Part shown: positions 8,592 through 16,047 of the stretch, piece after piece
How the letters are laid out: every line of letters starts with the position of its first letter
Numbering within the stretch: the first letter of the stretch is position 1
Source: Anaerolineaceae bacterium
GTDB lineage: Bacteria; Chloroflexota; Anaerolineae; JAAYZQ01
DNA length: 40,757 nt
Direction: 5' to 3'
Assembly (NCBI GenBank): GCA_012514775.1
Contig: JAAYZQ010000499.1
Coordinates: 1-40,757 of the forward strand
The notes under the pieces: generated by a model
Told to the model about the DNA's origin: nothing
What the model saw: only the letters and a program-made list of their open reading frames with translations
Database searches by the model: none
Position numbers and translations under genes: made by a program

Positions 8592-9529
8592 CGCGGCAGC
8601 TCTTCCCGCACGGTATAGATGCGCTTGCCCTGGCTCTCGTACCAGGTCCGCGTGACAATCTCGGCCAGCAGCCCCGTCGTCACCAGTTGCACGCCCAGCA
8701 TGGTCAACAGGATGCCCAGGAGCGTCAGGGGCCGGTCGCCGATGGGCTGCAGCAGGAACAGGCGCACCACGGCCAGATAGGCCAGCATGGCCGTGCCCAC
8801 CAGAAAGGAGGCCAGGCCCAGGAGGCCAAAGATCTGGATGGGGCGCGTGGCAAAGCTCATCAGAAAGCGCACGGCCAGGATGTCGAGGACCACCTTGAAC
8901 GTCCGCGACAGGCCGTACTTGGCCTTGCCATAGCGGCGAGCATAGTGGCGCACCGGGATCTCGGTCACGCGGGCCCCGGCGGCGCTGGCCAGGGCGGGGA
9001 TAAAGCGGTGCAGGTCGCCATAGAGGCGGACGTCGGCCAGGACCTCGCGGCGGTAGGCCTTGAGCGAGCAGCCATAATCGTGGATGCGCACGCCGGTGGA
9101 CCAGCCGATGAGGCGGTTGGCCAGGATGGAGGGCAGGCGCCGGTCGAGGAACCGGTCCTGGCGGTCCACCCGCCAGCCGCTCACCACGTCATAGCCCTCG
9201 GCCATCTTGACCATGAGGGCCGGGATGTCGGCCGGGTCGTTCTGCAGGTCGGCGTCGATGGTGATGACCACGTCGCCCCGGGCACGGTCAAAACCGGCGG
9301 TAAAGGCCGCCGTCTGTCCATAGTTGCGGCGAAAGCGGACGACGCGCAGATGGGGATCCTTGCGCTGGAGCTGACACATAATCTCGAAGCTGCGGTCCGT
9401 GCTGCCGTCGTCGACGACGACGATCTCGTAGCTGTAGCCACTGCCCGCCAGCGCCTCTGTCAGTTTCTGGTGCAGGTGCGGCAGGCTCTCCTCTTCATTG
9501 AGCACGGGCACGACGACCGAAATGTCCAA
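8579..9529 (-). CDS. Glycosyltransferase family 2, polyprenyl-phosphate type
   Basis: Resembles dolichyl/undecaprenyl-phosphate glucosyl- or mannosyltransferases (DPMS/GtrB-like). The GT-A domain starts at once with DISVVVPVLNEEESLP, has VVDDGSTDRS and the metal-binding TIDADLQNDP (a D-x-D type motif), then two C-terminal membrane helices ('IQIFGLLGLASFLVGTAML' and 'LTLLGILLTMLGVQLVTTG'). Start choice: an ATG at 9571 overlaps the -10 box of a consensus promoter (9570-9598), so it should not be in the transcript. TTG 9529, with GGAG 8 nt upstream, gives the usual family N-terminus (MDISVV..., 316 aa). First gene of the GT2-GT4-flippase cluster, which suggests building and moving a polyprenyl-linked glycan. 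If the promoter is not used, the 330-aa form from 9571 is possible. Confidence 0.87.
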   Translation of the reverse strand: MDISVVVPVLNEEESLPHLHQKLTEALAGSGYSYEIVVVDDGSTDRSFEIMCQLQRKDPHLRVVRFRRNYGQTAAFTAGFDRARGDVVITIDADLQNDPADIPALMVKMAEGYDVVSGWRVDRQDRFLDRRLPSILANRLIGWSTGVRIHDYGCSLKAYRREVLADVRLYGDLHRFIPALASAAGARVTEIPVRHYARRYGKAKYGLSRTFKVVLDILAVRFLMSFATRPIQIFGLLGLASFLVGTAMLAYLAVVRLFLLQPIGDRPLTLLGILLTMLGVQLVTTGLLAEIVTRTWYESQGKRIYTVREELPRCED

Positions 9530-9569
9530 GGAACCGCTCCGTTTTCCCTTTCTTTTTGGAAGCGCGGCC

Positions 9570-9598
9570 ATTATAACACCAGGGAGGGGGAGTGTCAA
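9570..9598 (-). promoter_or_regulatory. Perfect consensus promoter for the GT2/GT4/flippase cluster
   Basis: TTGACA (9598-9593), exactly 17 bp, TATAAT (9575-9570) on the minus strand. The predicted start is near 9563. The last base pair of the -10 box runs into an ATG (TATAATG), which therefore cannot be the start codon of a message from this promoter. Confidence 0.85.
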
Positions 9599-9612
9599 CC
9601 GCTGCCCTTCCG

Positions 9613-9641
9613 TTGCCAACGGGCCGGTTCGCTGCTATAAT
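9613..9641 (+). promoter_or_regulatory. Promoter for the glycosidase/solute-binding operon
   Basis: TTGCCA (9613-9618), 17 bp, TATAAT (9636-9641). The expected start is 7-8 nt downstream, at or next to the ATG at 9649, so the message may be leaderless. Its -35 box lies only 14 bp from that of the divergent promoter, so one bound regulator could affect both. Confidence 0.75.
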
Positions 9642-9648
9642 GGCCGCC

Positions 9649-10764
9649 ATGGCAGGGCAAAGAGCGAGCCGGGCCGGGCTGCGGCAAGGGATGCTACTGC
9701 TGCTGGCGCTGATGGCGGGCGCTCCTCAGCGGCCCCTGGTCGCCCTGGGCCCACAGCAGCACGTGCACACCGCCAACCCACTCATGGGCATCCACACCCG
9801 CCTGACCGACGAGGTGGAGCCCTGGAAGGTCAAGCGCAGCCTGGAGATGGTGCGCGAGATGGGCACCCCCTGGATCGTGGAGTACTTTCCCTGGGCCTAC
9901 CACGAGCCCGCGCCGGGCCGCTACGACTGGACCCACGCCGACCTGGTGGTGGACCACGCCCGGCGCCAGGGACTGACGGTCATCGCCCGGCTGGGTTTCG
10001 TGCCCGAGTGGGTTCGGCCCGACCCGGACGTGCAGGCCACCACGGTCACCTACCTCGACGAGGCCCACTATGACGATTTCGCCGCCTATGTGGCCGCCTT
10101 CGCGCAGCACTTTGCCGGCCGCGTGTCCCACCTGGTCATCTGGAACGAGCCCAACATCAGCCTCGAATGGGGCTACCGGCCCGTGGACCCCGAGGGCTAT
10201 GCGGCCCTGCTGCGGGCCGTCTACGGACCGGCCAAGGCCGCCAATCCCGAGGTGGTGGTGCTGGGCGGCGCGCTGGCGCCCACCCTGGCCCCCGTCGGCG
10301 ACCCCGAGGGCATGAACGACCTGGCCTACCTGGAGCGCATGTTGGCAGCGGGTGCCGGGCAGGCGATGGACGCCCTGGCGGTGCACGCCTACGGCTGGCA
10401 GGCGCCCCCCGACGCCCCGGCCAGCCCCGACGCCGTGAACTGGCGCCGCACCGAGCTGCTGCGCCAGCTCCTGGTCGAGGCCGGCCACGAGGCGATGCCC
10501 ATTTACGTCACCGAGGGGGGCTGGAACGATCATCCTCGCTGGACCAAGGCGGTGCAACCTTCGCAGCGGGCGGCATTTACCCTGCGCGCTTACCAACTGG
10601 CCGCCGAAGAGTGGCCCTGGTGCCAGGCGGTGGTGCTGTGGGCCTTTCGCTACCCTCGGTCGGCCAACACCTACCAGGACTATTTCACCTTCGCAACGGT
10701 CGACTTTCTTCCGAAGCCGATTTATTACGCCGTGCAGCGTTATGCCCGGGGAGAGGAGCAGTAG
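9649..10764 (+). CDS. Exported glycoside hydrolase-like TIM-barrel protein (clan GH-A type)
   Basis: 371 aa from ATG 9649. A signal or anchor segment 'GMLLLLALMAG' (14-24) suggests export. The barrel shows 'VIWNEPN' with the acid/base candidate Glu167 at the end of strand 4 and 'PIYVTEGGWND' with the nucleophile candidate Glu289 at strand 7, the layout of GH39/GH5-like retaining enzymes. 'VEYFPWAYHEPAPGRYDW' is the usual early block of such sugar hydrolases. ATG 9649 lies at the predicted transcription start (leaderless); ATG 9640 overlaps the -10 box and ATG 9691 would lose part of the signal. The solute-binding gene follows after 2 nt. Substrate unknown; a non-catalytic role is possible but both Glu are present. 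Confidence 0.8.
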   Translation: MAGQRASRAGLRQGMLLLLALMAGAPQRPLVALGPQQHVHTANPLMGIHTRLTDEVEPWKVKRSLEMVREMGTPWIVEYFPWAYHEPAPGRYDWTHADLVVDHARRQGLTVIARLGFVPEWVRPDPDVQATTVTYLDEAHYDDFAAYVAAFAQHFAGRVSHLVIWNEPNISLEWGYRPVDPEGYAALLRAVYGPAKAANPEVVVLGGALAPTLAPVGDPEGMNDLAYLERMLAAGAGQAMDALAVHAYGWQAPPDAPASPDAVNWRRTELLRQLLVEAGHEAMPIYVTEGGWNDHPRWTKAVQPSQRAAFTLRAYQLAAEEWPWCQAVVLWAFRYPRSANTYQDYFTFATVDFLPKPIYYAVQRYARGEEQ

Positions 10765-10766
10765 CG

Positions 10767-11636
10767 GTGGGCGCGACGGCAAGGCCGGCGCGACGCTGGC
10801 GACTCACGGGCGACAACCCCCGGCAGCGCGCCCGGTGGGGCTGCCTGGCCGGCCTTTTCCTGGCCTTGCTGGCCGTGGCCATCTGGCTGCTGCTGCGAGC
10901 CCTTCCCGAAGGCGTGGACGCCACCTGGGAGCGCGTGGTCGAGACCGGCGTCCTTCCGGTCTGCACCGATCCAAGCTGGCCGCCCTTCGAATCCATCGCG
11001 GACGGCACGGGCCAGATCGAGGGCTTTGACGTCGACCTGGCCCGGCAGTTGGCTGCGCGCCTGGCGCCCGGCGTAGAAGCACAGATCGTGACCGTGGGCT
11101 TTGACGGCCTGTACGACGCCCTCCTGGCCGGCCGCTGCGACGCCGTCCTTTCGGCGCTGCCCTACGAGCCGATGCGCACCCAGGACGTGGCCTTCTCGGT
11201 GGCCTATTTCAACGCCGGGCTGGTGATGGTCACCGCGGAAGAAACGGAGGACGTCGTCACCGCCGAGGACCTGGTGGGCCGGTCCGTCGGCGTCGAGTGG
11301 GGGTTCGTGCCCGAGGGCGACAGCCGGCAGCGGGCCCTGCTGCAAAGCCTGGGTGTGCGCCGCTACGACACCGCGCCCGCGGCCCTGCGCGCCCTGCAGG
11401 CCGGCGAGGTGGAGGTGGCCCTGGTGGACCGCATCGCCGCCCTGACCTACATGCAAGAATGCCAGGGGCTGCGCCTTGCCGGCGAGCCCCTGGCCGACGT
11501 CAACTATGTCGTCCCCGTGCGCCCCGACAGCTTTCGCCTGCTGTCCGAGATCAACCGCGTGCTCCTCGAGATGCGCGAGGACGGCACGCTGGAGGCGCTC
11601 CAGGAACGCTGGTTCCAGGCCGGCCCTGCGAAGTGA
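10767..11636 (+). CDS. Membrane-anchored family 3 solute-binding protein (amino-acid type)
   Basis: 289 aa. A cationic N-terminus and one hydrophobic segment (about 27-45, 'GCLAGLFLALLAVAIWLLL') precede an SBP_bac_3 fold: LPVCTDPSWPPFESIADG, then IEGFDVDLARQLAARLAPG, VGFDGLYDALLAGRCDAVLSAL and the closing EMREDGTLEALQERWF. These proteins bind amino acids or small polar solutes for ABC importers, or act as sensor domains. No permease or ATPase gene is adjacent, so it is an orphan, and it is paired with a secreted glycosidase-like gene only 2 nt upstream. GTG 10767 is set by GAGGAG at 10753-10758. No lipobox cysteine in the expected context, so it is probably held by the N-terminal helix. Confidence 0.87.
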   Translation: MGATARPARRWRLTGDNPRQRARWGCLAGLFLALLAVAIWLLLRALPEGVDATWERVVETGVLPVCTDPSWPPFESIADGTGQIEGFDVDLARQLAARLAPGVEAQIVTVGFDGLYDALLAGRCDAVLSALPYEPMRTQDVAFSVAYFNAGLVMVTAEETEDVVTAEDLVGRSVGVEWGFVPEGDSRQRALLQSLGVRRYDTAPAALRALQAGEVEVALVDRIAALTYMQECQGLRLAGEPLADVNYVVPVRPDSFRLLSEINRVLLEMREDGTLEALQERWFQAGPAK

Positions 11637-11638
11637 GG

Positions 11639-11669
11639 GGCCGGCCCGGCGCAGGGCGCCGGGCCGGCC
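11639..11669. terminator. Strong bidirectional hairpin between convergent genes
   Basis: Perfect 14-bp stem (11639-11652 with 11656-11669) and a 3-nt loop AGG, all G/C. It lies between the stop of the solute-binding gene (plus) and the stop of the PA14 lipoprotein gene (minus). There is no long U-tract on either side (TTCGTCT on the plus side), so it may act with Rho or as a 3' stabiliser. Confidence 0.7.
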
Positions 11670-11675
11670 ATTCGT

Positions 11676-14276
11676 CTAGTCTCGCTGCGCGCGCCGGATG
11701 AGGAACCAGGCGCCCGCGATTAGGGCAGCGACAGCGAGCGCCCACAGGGCCAGGACCACCCAGCCCAGGACGGCCGTCCGGGGCGCCGATTCTGCCTGCC
11801 CCCGGGCTTCGGCGACGGGCTCGGCGGCGGCCTCGGGCTCTGTCTCTGCGACAAAGGGCTCCTTGGCCGCCTCGGCCTCCGTCTGGGCCTCCGGCCCAGG
11901 CGTGAGATCCGCGCTCTCTTCGACCTCTGGCAGGGCCAGGGCACCGGGCTCGGAGGGCGCGGGTGCCGACTGCAAGGCCATGGCGGCGCCCAGGGGCTGC
12001 GCGCCGGGCGTACCCTGGGCCAGCAGGGCACCGCTGGCATCGACGATGGCAAAGCTCGGCTCGGCGGCGCTCCCCACCGCCCGCTCGACCTCGGCCCGCG
12101 GAATGCGGATGAGCGTGCCGGGTCGGGTCTCGCGACCCTCGGCCGGGGCGCCCATGTCGGGCACGGCCGACGAGAGCTGCACGACCACCGTACCGTCCAT
12201 GCTCGTCACCGTTTCAACCTGGGCGTCCACCTCGGCCGTCTGTGAGCCAAGGAAGGCACCCACCACGTACTCCCGCTCCCAGTCGATGGGAGGATCGGCA
12301 GGTGGCGCCCCTTCGCCAAAGTTCGCCGCCCAGGCTTCCGCGCTGTCCAGGACCAGGTAGGTGGGCTCGGACACGGCAAAGCGCTCGTCCGAAGCCTGGA
12401 TGGGGTCAAAGGGAACAAACACGCCGCCGGAACGCTCGCTCCTGGGCGGGGGCACACCCGGCGCCTGGACCGTTGGGCGCTCTCCGGGGCTGCTCAGCGA
12501 CCGGATGATGGTCCGCGCCTCATAGGCGCCGTCGGCGGTGCGCGCCACGATCTCCAGCCTGGCCGTCAGCGCCGGCCCTTGCTGTGCCGGCACGAGCACC
12601 TGGGCCTGGAAGTTGCCCTGGGCGTCCGTAGTTGCCTGGCCAAGGCTCGTTGAGACCTCATCCTCACGACTTACGCGGTTGAGGAACAGGTCCACCCGGG
12701 TGTTGGCCGGCCAGCCGCTGCCTGCGAGTTCCAGGGTCTGGCCCTCCGCGCTTCGCGTGACCGATTCGATCCGGATCGAGGGCCGCAGGCCCGGTGGCGG
12801 CGGTTCGACCGTGGGCGGTGGCGGTGTCGGCGTGAAGGTCGCCGTGGGCGGCTGGCCCGTTGCCGTCGGGGTAAACGTCGCCGTGGGCGGCTGGCCCGTC
12901 GCCGTCGGAGTAAAGGTCGCCGTCGGCGGCTGGCCCGTCGCCGTCGGGGTAAACGTCGCCGTCGGCGGCTGGCCCGTCGCCGTCGGAGTAAAGGTCGCCG
13001 TCGGCGGCGGGGACGTGGGCGTAGGCGTGGGCGTGGACGTGGCCGTCGCCGGCGCGCCGACGTAGGTCATGGTCAGGCGGACGAGGGCGCCGCCCAGGTG
13101 CTCGTAGTAGTCCAGGCGCAGGTCGTGGCCGCCCGCGGCCAGCTCGAGGGAAACGTCGTGCTCGCTGTAACCATCGCTCCAGGCGTCGACGGCCAGGCGA
13201 TCGTCAACCCAGAAGCGCACGCCATCGTCGGCCACGATCCGGAAGCGATAGGTGCCGGCCCGATCCAGGCTCACCCGACGCGACCAGCGCACGGAAAAGT
13301 TGTCGGCCGGCATGTCGGAGCGGGGCGCATCCGCACCCCAGTTAAAGTCGACGTTCGCGTCGTTACGCTGGAAGTAGGGCAGTCCGCTCAGGTCGCGGCC
13401 CCTGTAATAGCTGCCCAGCCAGTCGGGATACCTCGTCACCCGGTCCCAGTTGAGCCGTATGCGACCCCCGCCCAGGCGGTTATAGTACTCCAGGCGGATG
13501 GGCACCTGGCCCTGCAGGTAGAGGTTCGCGGCGTACTCGCGGGGCGCGCCGTCGGTCCAGGCGTCGATGATCAGGTTGTCGCCCACCCACAGGCGGGCCC
13601 CGTCGTCGACCACGACCTCGAAGCGATAGTTCCCCGTATCAAAGTTCCAGTCCCGGCTCCAGCGCGCGGAATAGCCCTCGGTGGGGATCCCCGCTGCAGG
13701 CGACTCGCCCGCGGCCCACTGAAAGTCCACGACGCGGTCGTTGCGTACCACGACGGCCGGCGGCTGGAGGGACAGGTCGTCAAAGTACTCGCCTCGCCAG
13801 TCGGTAATCTGCGGTGGCGGGGGGGTGGGCGTCATGGTCGGCGTCGCCGTGGGCGGCACCGGTGTGTTCGTCGGCTGCGGCGTCGCCGTGGGGGGAACCG
13901 GTGTGTTCGTCGGTTGCGCCGTGGCCGTGGGCGGCACCTGCGTGCTGGTCGGCTGCGCCGTGGCTGTGGCCCCCACCGACGGCTGGGTCGGCGTGGCGGT
14001 CGCAGGCGGGGGTGTGCCGGTGGCACCTTCCGTCGGCTGTGCCGTGCCCGTGGCCTCCTCCGTTGGCTGTGTGGTGGCGGTGGGCTCGGTGGTTTCACCG
14101 GGCGCCGCCGTGGCAGGCGTCTCGCCGGCGCCGGGCGTCGCGCTCGCCACGGGCGTGAACGTCACTACCGCCCCCGTGGTGGGCGTGGCTGCCGGCAGGG
14201 GTGCGCAGCCGGCCACGATCAGGAGCACCACCACGAGTGCGGCCAGGCGGAACATTGGTGCTCGGTTGATTCTCAT
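11676..14276 (-). CDS. Large PA14-domain surface lipoprotein with a C-terminal membrane helix
   Basis: 866 aa. Signal peptide with lipobox VAGC (Cys24); a Thr/Pro/Ala-rich stalk to about residue 155; two PA14 domains (about 158-280 and 282-402, with 'WRGEYFDD', 'FEVVVDDGARLWVGDNLIIDAW' and 'FRIVADDGVRFWVDDRLAVDAW'); a stalk with a 13-residue tandem repeat (423-481); an Ig-like stretch (about 499-594); a PrcB-like C-terminal-type domain (about 630-735, tentative); a charged Glu/Ala spacer; and a membrane helix at about 839-862 followed by RRAQRD. PA14 domains bind glycans, so attachment to polysaccharide is likely. A lipid anchor and a C-terminal helix on the same protein is odd. ATG 14276 has AGGAGGAAGA upstream. 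It has its own promoter and a leader of about 175 nt. Confidence 0.85.
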   Translation of the reverse strand: MRINRAPMFRLAALVVVLLIVAGCAPLPAATPTTGAVVTFTPVASATPGAGETPATAAPGETTEPTATTQPTEEATGTAQPTEGATGTPPPATATPTQPSVGATATAQPTSTQVPPTATAQPTNTPVPPTATPQPTNTPVPPTATPTMTPTPPPPQITDWRGEYFDDLSLQPPAVVVRNDRVVDFQWAAGESPAAGIPTEGYSARWSRDWNFDTGNYRFEVVVDDGARLWVGDNLIIDAWTDGAPREYAANLYLQGQVPIRLEYYNRLGGGRIRLNWDRVTRYPDWLGSYYRGRDLSGLPYFQRNDANVDFNWGADAPRSDMPADNFSVRWSRRVSLDRAGTYRFRIVADDGVRFWVDDRLAVDAWSDGYSEHDVSLELAAGGHDLRLDYYEHLGGALVRLTMTYVGAPATATSTPTPTPTSPPPTATFTPTATGQPPTATFTPTATGQPPTATFTPTATGQPPTATFTPTATGQPPTATFTPTPPPPTVEPPPPGLRPSIRIESVTRSAEGQTLELAGSGWPANTRVDLFLNRVSREDEVSTSLGQATTDAQGNFQAQVLVPAQQGPALTARLEIVARTADGAYEARTIIRSLSSPGERPTVQAPGVPPPRSERSGGVFVPFDPIQASDERFAVSEPTYLVLDSAEAWAANFGEGAPPADPPIDWEREYVVGAFLGSQTAEVDAQVETVTSMDGTVVVQLSSAVPDMGAPAEGRETRPGTLIRIPRAEVERAVGSAAEPSFAIVDASGALLAQGTPGAQPLGAAMALQSAPAPSEPGALALPEVEESADLTPGPEAQTEAEAAKEPFVAETEPEAAAEPVAEARGQAESAPRTAVLGWVVLALWALAVAALIAGAWFLIRRAQRD
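12832..13008 (-). repeat. 39-bp coding tandem repeat (13-residue units)
   Basis: Four full units (12832-12870, 12871-12909, 12910-12948, 12949-12987) and a partial fifth encode PPTATFTPTATGQ repeats. Units 1 and 3 share AAGGTC and end CGGG, and units 2 and 4 share AAACGTC and end CGGA, so the array probably grew by copying a 78-bp pair. Length variation between strains is likely. Confidence 0.9.
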
Positions 14277-14338
14277 TCTTCCTCCTTTTGGGTGGACACA
14301 GCCCTGGCCAACATACAGGAACGCAGTCGATCAGGGCA

Positions 14339-14367
14339 CCGCCGGGCCAAACGTCATGGCCCGGCGG
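14339..14367 (-). promoter_or_regulatory. Leader stem-loop upstream of the PA14 lipoprotein gene
   Basis: Perfect 10-bp G/C stem (14339-14348 with 14358-14367) around a 9-nt loop. It sits in the middle of the predicted 5' leader (about 14453 to 14277). It is not followed by a U-run in the minus direction, so it is not a classical terminator; a leader element or mRNA stabiliser is more likely. Confidence 0.5.
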
Positions 14368-14459
14368 CAGCGACGATAAACAGTGTGTATGGGTTTTTGG
14401 GAACGGATTGCGTACATTGAGAGAATTGCGGCAGCGGCTGCGCTGCGCGGGCGAGAATA

Positions 14460-14488
14460 ATTATAGCATGAAATGTGAAAAATTACAA
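14460..14488 (-). promoter_or_regulatory. Promoter for the PA14 lipoprotein gene
   Basis: TTGTAA (14488-14483), 17 bp, TATAAT (14465-14460) on the minus strand. The start near 14453 leaves a leader of about 175 nt. The promoter follows directly after the terminator of the nfn operon. Confidence 0.7.
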
Positions 14489-14514
14489 GCGCGTTGGCGC
14501 GATGGGCGCGTCAT

Positions 14515-14544
14515 AAAAAAACCCCCGGCCATGGCAGCCGGGGG
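14515..14544 (-). terminator. Intrinsic terminator of the nfn operon
   Basis: In the minus direction an 8-bp stem (CCCCCGGC with GCCGGGGG, 14544-14537 and 14529-14522) with a 7-nt loop is followed at once by seven T (14521-14515). It lies 25 nt after the nfnB stop. The clearest Rho-independent terminator in the window. Confidence 0.92.
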
Positions 14545-14569
14545 CATTGCGATTGTTGAATTGTACCCG

Positions 14570-16033
14570 TCAGGCGCTAGCAGCGACCGCTGCGGCCTCC
14601 TCGACGACGGCCTCGCCCCGCAGGTAGCGGTCGATGTCCGCGGCGGCGGCCTTGCCGGCGCCCATGGCCGAGATGACGGTGGCCGCGCCGGTGACAATGT
14701 CGCCGCCGGCCCAGACGCGGTCCTTGGTGGTCTTGCCCGTTTTCTCGTCGGCCACGACCGTGCCGTGTCGGGTGCGCTCCAGCCCGCCCGACTCGGTAAA
14801 GACCAGGGGGTTGGGCCGCGTGCCCAGGGCCATGACCACCATGTCGACGGCCATGTCGAACTCGGAGCCTTCGATGGGCAGGGGGCGGCGCCGGCCGCTG
14901 GCATCGGGCTCGCCAAGCTGCATGCGAATGCAGCGCATGCCGCGCACCCAGCCCTTCTCGTCGCCATAGACCTCGACGGGGTTGGTCAAGAAGTCAAAGA
15001 TGATGCCCTCTTCTTCGGCGTGGTGCACCTCTTCGCCGCGGGCCGGAACCTCTTCGCTGGAGCGGCGATAGACGATGTGCACCTCTTCGGCGCCCAGCCG
15101 CAGGGCACAGCGGGCCGCGTCCATGGCCACGTTCCCGGCGCCGACGACGACCACCCTCGCGCCCACCTTGACCGGCGTATCCCACTCGGGAAAGAGGTAG
15201 GCCTTCATCGGGTTGGTGCGGGTCAGGAACTCGTTGGCCGAGAGCACCCCGTTATAGTTCTCGCCGGGGATGTGCATGAACATGGGCAGGCCCGCCCCGG
15301 TCCCCAGGAAGATGGCGTCGTAGCCCTGCTCGTTCAGCAGCTCGTCGAGCGTGTAGGTCTTGCCGATGACCATATCCAGCCGTAGCTCGACGCCCAGGCT
15401 CCGGACATAGTCCACCTCGGCGTGCACGATGCCCTTGGGCAGCCGGAACTCGGGGATGCCATAGATGAGCACCCCGCCCGGTGCGTGCAGCGACTCAAAG
15501 ATGGTCACCTGGTGCCCACGGCGCGCCAGGTCTCCGGCGCAGGTGAGGCCCGCCGGTCCGCAGCCAATGACCGCCACCCTCTTGCCCGTAGGCGGCGGCA
15601 GCTCGGGGGGCGGAGAGGCATGGGCCAGGTCCCAGTCGGCGACAAAGCGCTCCAGCCGGCCGATGGCCACGGGCTGCTGCTTCTTGCCCACCACGCACAG
15701 CGCCTCGCATTGGGTTTCCTGGGGGCACACGCGCCCGCAGATAGCCGGCAGGCTGTTGTCGGCCTTCAAGGCGCGGACGGCGCCGGGCATATCACCCTCG
15801 CGCAGCCGCTCGATAAAGGCCGGAATGTTGACGTTCACCGGGCAGCCCTCGACGCACTTGGGTCGCTTGCATTGCAGGCAGCGAGCTGCCTCCAGGGCTG
15901 CTATATCGTCGCTATAGCCAAGAGCCACCTCGAAAAAGTTGTGGGCGCGCTCATCCGCCGGCTGCGTGGGCATCGGCTGGCGCGGCAGCTTCATCCTTTC
16001 GCTCTGGCTCATGGACCGAAGGTCTTCCGACAT
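14570..16033 (-). CDS. nfnB: NfnB: NADPH-binding subunit of NADH-dependent ferredoxin:NADP+ oxidoreductase (GltD-like)
   Basis: 487 aa. Large subunit of the Nfn complex, which couples NADH and reduced ferredoxin to NADP+ reduction by flavin-based electron bifurcation. Cys-rich N-terminus: CLQCKRPKCVEGCPV (52-66) and ICGRVCPQETQCEALC (98-113) for two [4Fe-4S] clusters. FAD fold 'VAVIGCGPAGLTCAGDLA' (about 155-172), NADP fold 'VVVVGAGNVAMDAARCA' (about 290-306), and 'VWAGGDIVTGAATVI' at the FAD C-terminal site. ATG 16033 has GAGGAGA upstream and lies 14 nt after nfnA. The same family includes the GOGAT small subunit and SudA, but the adjacent nfnA-like gene favours Nfn. Followed by an intrinsic terminator. 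Confidence 0.92.
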   Translation of the reverse strand: MSEDLRSMSQSERMKLPRQPMPTQPADERAHNFFEVALGYSDDIAALEAARCLQCKRPKCVEGCPVNVNIPAFIERLREGDMPGAVRALKADNSLPAICGRVCPQETQCEALCVVGKKQQPVAIGRLERFVADWDLAHASPPPELPPPTGKRVAVIGCGPAGLTCAGDLARRGHQVTIFESLHAPGGVLIYGIPEFRLPKGIVHAEVDYVRSLGVELRLDMVIGKTYTLDELLNEQGYDAIFLGTGAGLPMFMHIPGENYNGVLSANEFLTRTNPMKAYLFPEWDTPVKVGARVVVVGAGNVAMDAARCALRLGAEEVHIVYRRSSEEVPARGEEVHHAEEEGIIFDFLTNPVEVYGDEKGWVRGMRCIRMQLGEPDASGRRRPLPIEGSEFDMAVDMVVMALGTRPNPLVFTESGGLERTRHGTVVADEKTGKTTKDRVWAGGDIVTGAATVISAMGAGKAAAADIDRYLRGEAVVEEAAAVAASA

Positions 16034-16047
16034 CACTGTCTCCTCGC

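Noticed and set aside
8579..9571. ATG 9571 as the GT2 start
   Set aside because: It lies in the -10 box of a perfect promoter, and the extra residues are a basic, non-conserved stretch before the family N-terminus.
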